A DNA stretch of 64,000 nt from NCBI GenBank assembly GCA_034668825.1, contig JAXDOR010000019.1, forward strand, positions 1 to 64,000. The letters are read 5' to 3'. Made by a program: the position numbers and the translations under genes. The notes beneath the pieces were generated by a model. It saw nothing but the letters and a program-made list of their open reading frames with translations. It was not told the origin of the DNA and did not search any database. Shown one piece after another: positions 49,936 to 56,453 of the stretch (positions are counted from its first letter, which is position 1; every line of letters begins with the position of its first letter). Origin of the DNA: CANKHA01 sp034668825 (GTDB lineage Bacteria > Pseudomonadota > Alphaproteobacteria > Rhizobiales > Xanthobacteraceae).

Positions 49936-50039
49936 GCTGCCCTGGCGAATTTCTCTTCATACAAGCGTTGTCTCGCGCGCTTCGCCTGCACCAGCCGGTC
50001 TGTCCGCCTGATCTCGATCATCGTCCGAGCCAGATGCAC
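49932..50039 (-). CDS. Possible 35-residue coupled peptide or gene remnant
   Basis: A GTG one base after the flippase stop opens a frame that reads VHLARTMIEIRRTDRLVQAK and ends RQRLYEEKFARAA, with its TGA overlapping the ATG of the next GT2 gene (ATGA). The peptide is strongly basic and helical. It may be a small translated linker that couples flippase and glycosyltransferase translation, or the last piece of a lost gene. No ribosome site is clear. Confidence 0.25.
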   Translation of the reverse strand: MHLARTMIEIRRTDRLVQAKRARQRLYEEKFARAA

Positions 50040-50040
50040 C

Positions 50041-51375
50041 CTACTGGCCTTTCTTATGGACAATCCGGCGCATCGCATAGCGGTAGCCATAGGCAACACC
50101 CAGCGCATGCATCACGTTGATCGCGATAAGCGGGGCTAATAATCCAAATGAGCCGATCATAGCTACGGTCAGCGCGATTTTGCCCAAAACCTCGGTTGCC
50201 ATCAGCGGCAACAAGCCGCGCAGCCGTCCCGTCGCGGAGCCGGTTAAGATCGGCAGCCGCGACAGCGAAAGCCAGAAAATCGCACCGCCAGCCAGCACGT
50301 AGACCAAGATATTATTTGGCGCGTGTTCCGCCCCGACCCAAAGCTCCAGTATCCAATGCCCGAAGAGCGCATAGGCGATGCCTGCCGCGACCGCCAGGGG
50401 CAACATCACCCAGTCGACCCGCCGCAGGAGATGATGCAGCGAGTCGACATGCCCCATTGTGTCGAGTTGGATGATTTTCGGCTGGAAGGCCTCCGGGATG
50501 CGCCAGAGCCCTTGGATAGTGATTTCGGCGATCTTCCACACCAAGGCAAATTCCGCCGCGACGGCGGAGCCGCCAATCAATCCGACCACCAGAATGTCCG
50601 CCTGCAGCGACAGCGCAAGCATTCCGAACAACTGATAGGCGGTGCCTTGCCGTGACAGCATGGCGCGCAGCTCCCCTCTCACCATCGGATCGAATGGCGA
50701 GCGCCATGCGAGCTTCCAAAGCAGCGAGCGCCGAATGATGGAACTGGCGGCCAGTGCCGCAACATGAGAAGCTAGGAAAGCAGCCATCACTCCGGCCAGG
50801 CCGCCATGTAGCGCGAGCGCAAGATAGACAAACGCGCCAACAAGGAGCTGCTGTCCCGCGATCAGGAGATTGGCAACGGTTTGGCGCCCGGAGACGGTCA
50901 ATGCCAGCCGGTCGATGCCATAAAGCCAGCTAACGGCAAGCTGGGCGAAAAATAAACCCAGCACGAGAGGAAAGTCCGCAATCTGTTGCGCGTCGTCGCC
51001 AATAAGCCGCGGCGCGGCCCACAACGCGAGGCTCACTACAGCGGCAACGAGTCCAGCACCAACGAGAACGCCCCACTTGCCTGCCGCCCAAGCGGCAGCG
51101 AATTCATCCCGGGCTCCGCGGGCGAATGCGACGCCGAGGCCACGGGTCAGCCCTCCGAACAACCACAGCACGCCGATACCCGCATAGGCGCTGAGCCCGA
51201 TCAACATCATCAACAACCCGAACCCGGTACGCCCCAGTGCGTCCAGATAGAGCGGCACCAGTAGGATGTTGACGAGCGCCGTGATGCCCATCTGGGCGTA
51301 GCCGGCGATAACCGCGCCGGTTATGTCCGCGCGCGCGCCGAACGGCGGACGCAGCTTCAGCAATAGGGCGCGCAT
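50041..51375 (-). CDS. Wzx-type polysaccharide flippase
   Basis: A 444-residue MOP-superfamily flippase with about 12-14 predicted helices (GYAQMGITALVNILLVPLYL, FGLLMMLIGLSAYAGIGVLW, AFVYLALALHGGLAGVMAAF). Typical of Wzx proteins are LDALGRTGFGLL near the N-terminus and RIPEAFQPKIIQLDTMGHVD before the C-terminal half. It would flip the undecaprenyl-linked repeat unit to the periplasm. It is first in a run of sugar genes downstream of the NusG-like regulator, and its 165-bp leader contains two CGGTAGC motifs and a palindrome. The ATG overlaps the last of these motifs by two bases' distance. Confidence 0.88.
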   Translation of the reverse strand: MRALLLKLRPPFGARADITGAVIAGYAQMGITALVNILLVPLYLDALGRTGFGLLMMLIGLSAYAGIGVLWLFGGLTRGLGVAFARGARDEFAAAWAAGKWGVLVGAGLVAAVVSLALWAAPRLIGDDAQQIADFPLVLGLFFAQLAVSWLYGIDRLALTVSGRQTVANLLIAGQQLLVGAFVYLALALHGGLAGVMAAFLASHVAALAASSIIRRSLLWKLAWRSPFDPMVRGELRAMLSRQGTAYQLFGMLALSLQADILVVGLIGGSAVAAEFALVWKIAEITIQGLWRIPEAFQPKIIQLDTMGHVDSLHHLLRRVDWVMLPLAVAAGIAYALFGHWILELWVGAEHAPNNILVYVLAGGAIFWLSLSRLPILTGSATGRLRGLLPLMATEVLGKIALTVAMIGSFGLLAPLIAINVMHALGVAYGYRYAMRRIVHKKGQ

Positions 51376-51376
51376 G

Positions 51377-51384
51377 CGCTACCG
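51377..51384 (-). promoter_or_regulatory. Candidate ops-like element at the flippase start
   Basis: Minus strand CGGTAGCG, immediately before C-ATG of the flippase gene. It shares seven bases, CGGTAGC, with a second copy 100 bp upstream. The E. coli ops element begins GGCGGTAG. Chance matches to CGGTAG occur in this GC-rich sequence (a GGCGGTAGCG lies inside the unrelated gene at 6.5 kb), so evidence is the pair plus position. Confidence 0.3.
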
Positions 51385-51473
51385 ATCTCGCCCGCTGAAT
51401 CGCTCGGGATCTAGGGCGAACTTCAGCTTGTTGCTCGTGGCTTGATTGATTTCATTCCATAGCAACGACTTGA

Positions 51474-51486
51474 CCAAGCTACCGCA
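51474..51486 (-). promoter_or_regulatory. Candidate ops-like recruitment site in the flippase leader
   Basis: Minus strand TGCGGTAGCTTGG aligns to the enterobacterial RfaH ops site GGCGGTAGCGTGC at 10 of 13 positions, including the core GCGGTAGC. It lies in the leader between the NusG/RfaH-like gene and the flippase gene and is in the sense orientation, as ops sites must be. This is inference from similarity; the factor here may read a different site. Confidence 0.35.
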
Positions 51487-51493
51487 CTTGGGG

Positions 51494-51507
51494 TGACAAG
51501 GTTGTCA
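51494..51507. promoter_or_regulatory. Palindrome TGACAA-GG-TTGTCA in the flippase leader
   Basis: A perfect inverted repeat of six bases each side of GG, 8 bp upstream of the ops-like site on the transcript. A two-base centre does not favour an RNA hairpin, so a DNA-binding site is more likely, perhaps for a regulator of an internal promoter. Confidence 0.35.
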
Positions 51508-51540
51508 TCCCAATGCGCAGACACGCCGGCACTCGCAAGC

Positions 51541-52047
51541 CTAAGCCGCTGTCACAAGATCGGAGTCCATGACCACGCGGACTTTACGGCCGAGAAGGTC
51601 GAGCAGGACCGCGACGCGTTCCGCGTCCGCCATGCACTCGTAAAGTCCAAGGCAGGCAGAGAACACGCCGTCGCACACACGAATAGGCTCTCCCGGCTTA
51701 AAACTCCGCGCTAGTAATTGGATGAAGCCCGCTTCGTTTTCGCGGCGCTTTAGCTCCTCGATGACCGTGTCGGTCATCGCCGTCGGCTCATCTCCCTGGC
51801 TCACGAGCCGTGCCACGCCGATGGTCGACTGAATGGAGCGCCAGCGCTGGCTTGCCATATCGACGGCAACAAATAGATACCGGGGGAACAGCGGAGCCGC
51901 GACCGTGTCTACCTTGCGCGCGTGACGTCGGCGTTTGAGATATCGCGGCATGTAAGCGACGAATCCCTGGCGCGCGAGATGCAGCGCGGCCTTGTTCTCG
52001 GCACGGGGATGCGTCTGCACGACATACCAGCGGGTCCCGGCGATCAT
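51541..52047 (-). CDS. NusG/RfaH-like specialised antiterminator
   Basis: A 168-residue NusG paralogue. The NGN domain reads TRWYVVQTHPRAENKAALHL, FVAYMPRYLKRRRHARKVDT and VAAPLFPRYLFVAVDMASQR; the FPRYLFV segment and the basic loop (RRRHARK) are typical of RfaH-like proteins. A KOW domain follows (FKPGEPIRVCDGVFSACLGL, VLLDLLGRKVRVVMDSDLV). It would ride RNA polymerase and suppress termination through the long sugar operon. It overlaps the winged-helix regulator by 4 bp and is upstream of the flippase leader with candidate ops motifs. Housekeeping NusG is excluded by context and by its place in the cluster. Confidence 0.9.
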   Translation of the reverse strand: MIAGTRWYVVQTHPRAENKAALHLARQGFVAYMPRYLKRRRHARKVDTVAAPLFPRYLFVAVDMASQRWRSIQSTIGVARLVSQGDEPTAMTDTVIEELKRRENEAGFIQLLARSFKPGEPIRVCDGVFSACLGLYECMADAERVAVLLDLLGRKVRVVMDSDLVTAA

Positions 52048-52685
52048 GACGCAAGCCGTCTTTTGCGCATGCGGCCCGACAGCAAGGCTGGCACCAAGAC
52101 ACGCTCGGAGCCGAAATGGCGGACCGCCGCGGCCAAGGTTTTCGCGGGGTTGCGAAGGTCGGTCAACACGGCGACATCGTATGGTTCAGTCAGCGCCGCG
52201 AGCGACGTCAACACTGGCAGCCCGATAAAGGTTGTTGCGGTGGCGTCGGCATCCACCACGGCGACGATTTTGATGCCGCTTTCCATGGCGCAGATCGTCG
52301 ATATTTCCGCGAGATCGGAAATTCCAAGCAGCACGATGCGAGTCCAGCCTCGCCCGCTGGCGAATTCAAGGACGCCGGCGCAATCCGCGCGTGCTGATCT
52401 GAAAAATGAGAATGAATAAGATAGATACTCAACAGTCAGCCGCGACTTCTCGGCAAAACCCTGGGGCGTCAGATAATAGGCGTAGCGCCGCGCCGGGGCC
52501 TCGGTGACCTTGACCAGACCTTTCTTGACACAGCGCTTGAGGTAAGCATTCACCAGACCCAGAGCGATCCCGAGCTCGGCCGCGAGCCGGCGTTGCGACA
52601 TGCCGCCGTCGCGCTCGACCGATTCCAGCAGGCCCAGCACGATCTTAGCATTCTCGTTTTCGTGTTCCTGAACCGCGCTGGACAT
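52044..52685 (-). CDS. Winged-helix regulator with Rossmann-like C-terminal domain
   Basis: A 213-residue protein. Residues 10-90 form a winged helix-turn-helix like MarR-family domains: VLGLLESVERDGGMSQRRLA, AELGIALGLVNAYLKRCVKK, GLVKVTEAPARRYAYYLTPQ. Residues 105-205 resemble a Rossmann-type domain (TRIVLLGISDLAEI, IKIVAVVDADATATTFIGLP, DVAVLTDLRNPAKTL), similar in pattern to PglD-like sugar-nucleotide or redox-sensing domains. A ligand from the sugar pathway could therefore be sensed; this is inferred. Ribosome site GGAGG four bases before the ATG. It is the first gene of the operon, and its promoter overlaps a 15-bp palindrome, suggesting autorepression. Confidence 0.85.
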   Translation of the reverse strand: MSSAVQEHENENAKIVLGLLESVERDGGMSQRRLAAELGIALGLVNAYLKRCVKKGLVKVTEAPARRYAYYLTPQGFAEKSRLTVEYLSYSFSFFRSARADCAGVLEFASGRGWTRIVLLGISDLAEISTICAMESGIKIVAVVDADATATTFIGLPVLTSLAALTEPYDVAVLTDLRNPAKTLAAAVRHFGSERVLVPALLSGRMRKRRLAS

Positions 52686-52701
52686 TGCCCCTCCGGGAAG
52701 A

Positions 52702-52731
52702 ATGCTAGAGCGTTCATCGCGTGAACGTCAA
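52702..52731 (-). promoter_or_regulatory. Sigma-70-type promoter of the regulator/antiterminator operon
   Basis: Minus strand TTGACG (52731-52726) and TAGCAT (52707-52702) are separated by 18 bases, and the +1 would fall near 52695. The spacer contains the palindrome GTTCATCGCGTGAAC. This is the best promoter match I found in the window and it serves the leftward polysaccharide operon. Confidence 0.6.
52712..52726. promoter_or_regulatory. Operator-like palindrome 1 (GTTCAY-N3-RTGAAC)
   Basis: GTTCATCGCGTGAAC, a 15-bp near-perfect palindrome between the -10 and -35 elements of the regulator's promoter. A dimeric winged-helix protein bound here would block RNA polymerase. Confidence 0.6.
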
Positions 52732-52738
52732 GGTTAAT

Positions 52739-52753
52739 GTTCATAGGATGAAC
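52739..52753. promoter_or_regulatory. Operator-like palindrome 2 (GTTCAT-AGG-ATGAAC)
   Basis: GTTCATAGGATGAAC is a second 15-bp copy of the same palindrome, 27 bp centre-to-centre from copy 1. It is placed upstream of the leftward promoter and toward the rightward glycosyltransferase operon, so it could also control that arm. Confidence 0.6.
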
Positions 52754-52800
52754 GCCTGTCTTGCGATATTCCTGAGAGCAAGTGTGGACGCTCCTCGGGG

Positions 52801-52813
52801 CAGCCAGTAGCGT
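52801..52813 (+). promoter_or_regulatory. Weak ops-like element upstream of the rightward operon
   Basis: CAGCCAGTAGCGT contains GTAGCGT, seven bases that match the second half of the enterobacterial ops (GGCGGTAGCGTGC). It lies 36 bp upstream of the GT4 gene in the sense direction. Weaker than the leftward copies and could be chance. Confidence 0.2.
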
Positions 52814-52848
52814 CCGCGGGCCACTTTCGCTCCCGGAACAGCCTGCCA

Positions 52849-53976
52849 ATGCCGACCCGCCTCCTCTTCCTCGTGACCGAGGACTGGTATTTCGTCTCCC
52901 ATCGCCTGCCCATGGCCCGGGCGGCGCGCGAGGCCGGCTTCGAGGTCCATGTGGCGACCCGGGTGGACCGTCATGGCGCCGCGATTGAAGCCGAGGGCTT
53001 TCACCTTCATCCGCTGGAGTGGCAGCGCGGCAGCGCCAACCCGCTGGGCTTCCTGATCGCCATTCACCACATTCGAAGCCTCTACCGGCGGCTCATCCCC
53101 AGTCTTGTTCATCACGTCGCGATGCAGCCCAGCATCATGGGATCGCTGGCGGCTCTGGGGCTGCCAATGCAAACCCTCAATGCGGTGGCCGGGCTAGGCT
53201 TCGCCTTCACCTCCGACACGATCAAGGCGCGGCTTGTCGGCACCGCCTTGAAGGTCCTCATCCGCGGCTTATTCAATCGTCCGAACTCCACCGTTCTCGT
53301 GCAGAATCCCGATGACCGGGCCGCCGTCGCCGCGCTTGGAATCGCTGCGGATAAAATCGCGCTGATTCCCGGCTCCGGCGTGGATGTCGATCATCTCACC
53401 CCGCTGCCGGAGCCCGAAGGACCAGTAACAGCCGCTTTCGTGGGACGCTTCCTCGAGGACAAAGGTCTGCGTCCGCTGCTGGAAGCCTGCAACATCTTGG
53501 CTGCGCGCGGCCGTCCGATCCGCCTTCTTCTGGCTGGCGAGCCGGACCCGGCCAATCCGGCTTCGATTCCCGAGACCACGATCGAGGCATGGAAACGGCA
53601 GCCTGGCGTTACCGTCTTGGGATATGTTGCCGACATCCCCACCGTCTGGAGCGCCGCGCATATTGCAGTGCTGCCGTCTCGCCGCGAAGGACTGCCGAAA
53701 AGTTTGCTCGAAGCCGCTGCCTGCGGGAGACCTCTGGTCGCCACCGATGTTCCCGGCTGCCGCGAGGTCGCGCGCGAGGGTGTCAACGCCATCCTGGTTC
53801 CCCCTGATGATGCTCCTGCCCTTGCGGACGCCATCGATCGCCTCGCGAGCGATCCGGAGCTGCGGCGCCGATATGGAGCGGCAAGCCGGCGGCTGGTTGA
53901 AGCCGAATATTCCGACAGTCGCGTCGGGCGCGACATTGTCGCCCTCTACCGAAGTCTTCTTGTTGACTCTCGCTGA
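52849..53976 (+). CDS. Family 4 glycosyltransferase
   Basis: A 375-residue GT4 (GT-B fold) enzyme. N-terminal PTRLLFLVTEDWYFVSHRLP and FHLHPLEWQRGSANPLGFLI; C-terminal nucleotide-sugar domain TAAFVGRFLEDKGLRPLLEA, LGYVADIPTVWSAAHIAVLP and the EGLPKSLLEAAACGRPLVAT segment carrying the E-x7-E motif. The opening with ED-WYFVSHRLPMARAAREAGF is typical of capsule/O-antigen N-acetylsugar transferases acting in the cytoplasm on polyprenyl-linked sugars. It is the first gene of the rightward arm, divergent from the regulator, followed by a dehydrogenase and a polyprenyl-phosphate sugar transferase. Confidence 0.93.
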   Translation: MPTRLLFLVTEDWYFVSHRLPMARAAREAGFEVHVATRVDRHGAAIEAEGFHLHPLEWQRGSANPLGFLIAIHHIRSLYRRLIPSLVHHVAMQPSIMGSLAALGLPMQTLNAVAGLGFAFTSDTIKARLVGTALKVLIRGLFNRPNSTVLVQNPDDRAAVAALGIAADKIALIPGSGVDVDHLTPLPEPEGPVTAAFVGRFLEDKGLRPLLEACNILAARGRPIRLLLAGEPDPANPASIPETTIEAWKRQPGVTVLGYVADIPTVWSAAHIAVLPSRREGLPKSLLEAAACGRPLVATDVPGCREVAREGVNAILVPPDDAPALADAIDRLASDPELRRRYGAASRRLVEAEYSDSRVGRDIVALYRSLLVDSR

Positions 53977-54090
53977 TGTTTCGTCGCGTTCCCTGCGGCC
54001 CGCCGTTAATCAGTTCCGGACTGGTCCTATTGTCGGTTGCCGGTTCGGCGGGTAAGGATCGCACTTCTCCTTAGACAAGGACCCTCATTG

Positions 54091-55374
54091 GTGTCACACG
54101 GGCGCAAGATCGCGGTGATCGGCCTCGGCTATGTCGGGCTTCCCGTCGCCGTCGCCTTTGCGCGCTCGGAAGCGCCGGTGATCGGTTTCGACATCTCCGC
54201 CGAGCGCATCGCCGAGCTGCACGCAGGACACGATCGCACACGTGAGGTAGAGCCGGGCGACCTCAAGCTTCCGCAGCTGCGGCTGACGAGCGATGCCGGC
54301 GACCTATCGGAGGCTGACTTCTTCATCGTGGCCGTGCCGACCCCCATCGACGATGCCCGCCGTCCCAATCTCACTGCTTTGCGCGCCGCGTCGGACACAG
54401 TCGGCCGCGCCCTCAGCTCGGGAGCCATCGTCGTCTATGAATCTACCGTTTATCCCGGCGCCACCGAAGAAGAATGCATTCCCGTGCTGGAAGCAGCGTC
54501 CGGTTTGCGCGCCGGCTCGGATTTCACCGTCGGCTATTCACCCGAGCGTATTAATCCCGGCGACCGAGCCCACCGCTTCGCAACAATCCGCAAGGTCGTC
54601 TCTGGACAGGATAAGAAAACACTGGACATCGTCGCCGAAGTTTACGGCTCCGTGGTGAAAGTCGGAATTCATAAAGCACCCTCGATCAAGGTCGCCGAAG
54701 CCGCCAAGGTTATCGAGAACACCCAGCGCGATCTCAACATCGCTTTCATGAACGAGCTGTCCGCGATCTTCCATCAGCTCAATATCGACACGGCGGATGT
54801 GCTCGCCGCGGCCCAGACGAAGTGGAATTTTCTTCCCTTCACGCCCGGCCTTGTCGGCGGCCACTGTATCGGCGTCGATCCCTATTACCTCACGCATCGC
54901 GCGGAAAAAGCCGGTTATCATCCCCAGGTGATCCTCGCCGGACGCCAGATCAACGACGGCGTCGGCCAACGCATTGCGCGCGAATGTTTGCGCTGCCTGA
55001 CGCGCAACGGCACCAAGCCCGAGCGCATCACCATCCTTGGTCTGACCTTCAAGGAGAACGTGCCCGACATCCGCAACTCGAAAGTGATCGATATCGTCCG
55101 CGAGCTTGAATCCTTCGGCGTCACCGTGCAGGTGCATGATCCGCTCGCCATTCCTGAAGAAGCCGTCCACGAATATGGCCTCAAACTGCTGCCGGATTCA
55201 GCGTTGGCACCATCCGACGCCGTCATTCTCGCGGTCGCGCACGAGAGTTATGTCCTGGCCGGATGGCCGCTGGTTTCGCGTCTACTGCGAGACGGCCGCG
55301 GCGTCTTTGTCGACGTGAAGGCGAAGTTGGACCGCAACACCAAGCCGGATGGGATCACGCTGTGGCGGCTGTGA
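54091..55374 (+). CDS. UDP-N-acetylhexosamine 6-dehydrogenase (TviB/WbpO type)
   Basis: A 427-residue UDP-sugar dehydrogenase. KIAVIGLGYVGLPVAVAFAR binds NAD, AVPTPIDDARRPNLTALRAA and IVVYESTVYPGATEEECIPV follow, and YSPERINPGDRAHRFATIRK plus KWNFLPFTPGLVGGHCIGVD (catalytic Cys in GGHCIGVDP) are typical of TviB/WbpO/VipA rather than WbpA or UDP-glucose dehydrogenase. It oxidises UDP-GlcNAc or UDP-GalNAc at C6 to the uronate. The GTG start (or TTG three bases earlier) has AAGGA upstream; the longer frame to 54037 is not supported. It supplies uronate for the epimerase and Gfo/Idh-aminotransferase pair in the opposite operon. Confidence 0.92.
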   Translation: MSHGRKIAVIGLGYVGLPVAVAFARSEAPVIGFDISAERIAELHAGHDRTREVEPGDLKLPQLRLTSDAGDLSEADFFIVAVPTPIDDARRPNLTALRAASDTVGRALSSGAIVVYESTVYPGATEEECIPVLEAASGLRAGSDFTVGYSPERINPGDRAHRFATIRKVVSGQDKKTLDIVAEVYGSVVKVGIHKAPSIKVAEAAKVIENTQRDLNIAFMNELSAIFHQLNIDTADVLAAAQTKWNFLPFTPGLVGGHCIGVDPYYLTHRAEKAGYHPQVILAGRQINDGVGQRIARECLRCLTRNGTKPERITILGLTFKENVPDIRNSKVIDIVRELESFGVTVQVHDPLAIPEEAVHEYGLKLLPDSALAPSDAVILAVAHESYVLAGWPLVSRLLRDGRGVFVDVKAKLDRNTKPDGITLWRL

Positions 55375-55399
55375 CTGGTGACGGCGAAAGCAGCGGTTC

Positions 55400-56434
55400 A
55401 TGAACGACCAGGCGCTGCAGCTTTTACGTGACCTCGGAGTTCCGCTTCTCATTGTGTCAGCGGCGGCAACCGCCGGCCTCATCATGCTGTTGCGCCCCCT
55501 GCTCCAGCGTTACGCGCTCGCCCTTCCCAACGCCCGCTCGTCGCACAAAGTACCGACGCCGCAGGGCGGCGGCATCGCCGTCATCGGCATCACGATTGCC
55601 GTTGTAACCGTGGCAGTCATTGCCTTTCCCCAACTTGGCGGCGGCAGCATAGCGTGGCTGCTGACCGCGCTCGTCGTGGCGGCGGCGCTGGCTGTGGTCG
55701 GCGCCATCGACGACATTCGGGTGATCGGCACTGTTCCACGGCTGCTGCTGCAGATGGTCGCAATCGGAGCCGTCATCGCGGCAATGCCGTCCGAGTTGCG
55801 CGTCGTATCCTGGGTGCCTTGGTGGTGGGAGCGTGCGCTCCTGCTGCTGGCGATGGCCTGGTTTGTGAATCTCGTGAACTTCATGGACGGGATCGACTGG
55901 ATGACGGTGGCGGAAGCCGTGCCGGTTACCGCGGGCCTCATTCTTCTCGGCGCCCTCGGCGCTCTACCACCCTACGGCATCGTCGTCGCGCTCGCGCTCT
56001 GTGGCGCGATGCTCGGCTTCGCATTCTTCAATCGGCCGATAGCGAAACTTTTTCTCGGCGACGTCGGCAGCCTGCCCATCGGCCTGCTTCTTGGCTGGTT
56101 GCTCTTGTTGGTTGCTGTTCGCGGCCATATCGCCGCCGCTTTACTGCTTCCGCTTTATTATGTCGCCGACGCCACCCTCACGCTGTTGCGGCGACTGTTA
56201 CGTCGCGAGCGCATTTGGGAGGCCCACCGCAGTCATTTTTATCAACGTGCGATGGATGGCGGCTTTGACGTTCTCGGTATTGTCAGCCGCGTCTTTGCAG
56301 TCAACATCGCCCTGGTCATTCTTGCGGCCGCGACGATCGTCACCCCGGAACTACGCGTGCAATTGGGCGCGGTTACGGTTGGGGGTGTGCTTGTCGGATT
56401 GCTGCTGACCCGTTTCGCCAAAGGCAAAGGGTGA
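55400..56434 (+). CDS. Polyprenyl-phosphate sugar-1-P transferase (WecA/WbpL/MraY type)
   Basis: A 344-residue integral membrane protein with about ten helices, of the WecA/MraY superfamily. Signatures: LPNARSSHKVPTPQGGGIAV (first cytoplasmic loop), LAVVGAIDDIRVIGTVPRLL (Asp pair), FVNLVNFMDGIDWMTVAEAV, FFNRPIAKLFLGDVGSLPIG and ERIWEAHRSHFYQRAMDGGF (His motif). It transfers a sugar-1-phosphate from a UDP-sugar to undecaprenyl phosphate, starting repeat-unit assembly. It follows the dehydrogenase by 25 bp and converges with the CapD-like gene. Confidence 0.93.
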   Translation: MNDQALQLLRDLGVPLLIVSAAATAGLIMLLRPLLQRYALALPNARSSHKVPTPQGGGIAVIGITIAVVTVAVIAFPQLGGGSIAWLLTALVVAAALAVVGAIDDIRVIGTVPRLLLQMVAIGAVIAAMPSELRVVSWVPWWWERALLLLAMAWFVNLVNFMDGIDWMTVAEAVPVTAGLILLGALGALPPYGIVVALALCGAMLGFAFFNRPIAKLFLGDVGSLPIGLLLGWLLLLVAVRGHIAAALLLPLYYVADATLTLLRRLLRRERIWEAHRSHFYQRAMDGGFDVLGIVSRVFAVNIALVILAAATIVTPELRVQLGAVTVGGVLVGLLLTRFAKGKG

Positions 56435-56453
56435 CGCTCGGACAAATCTAGAA

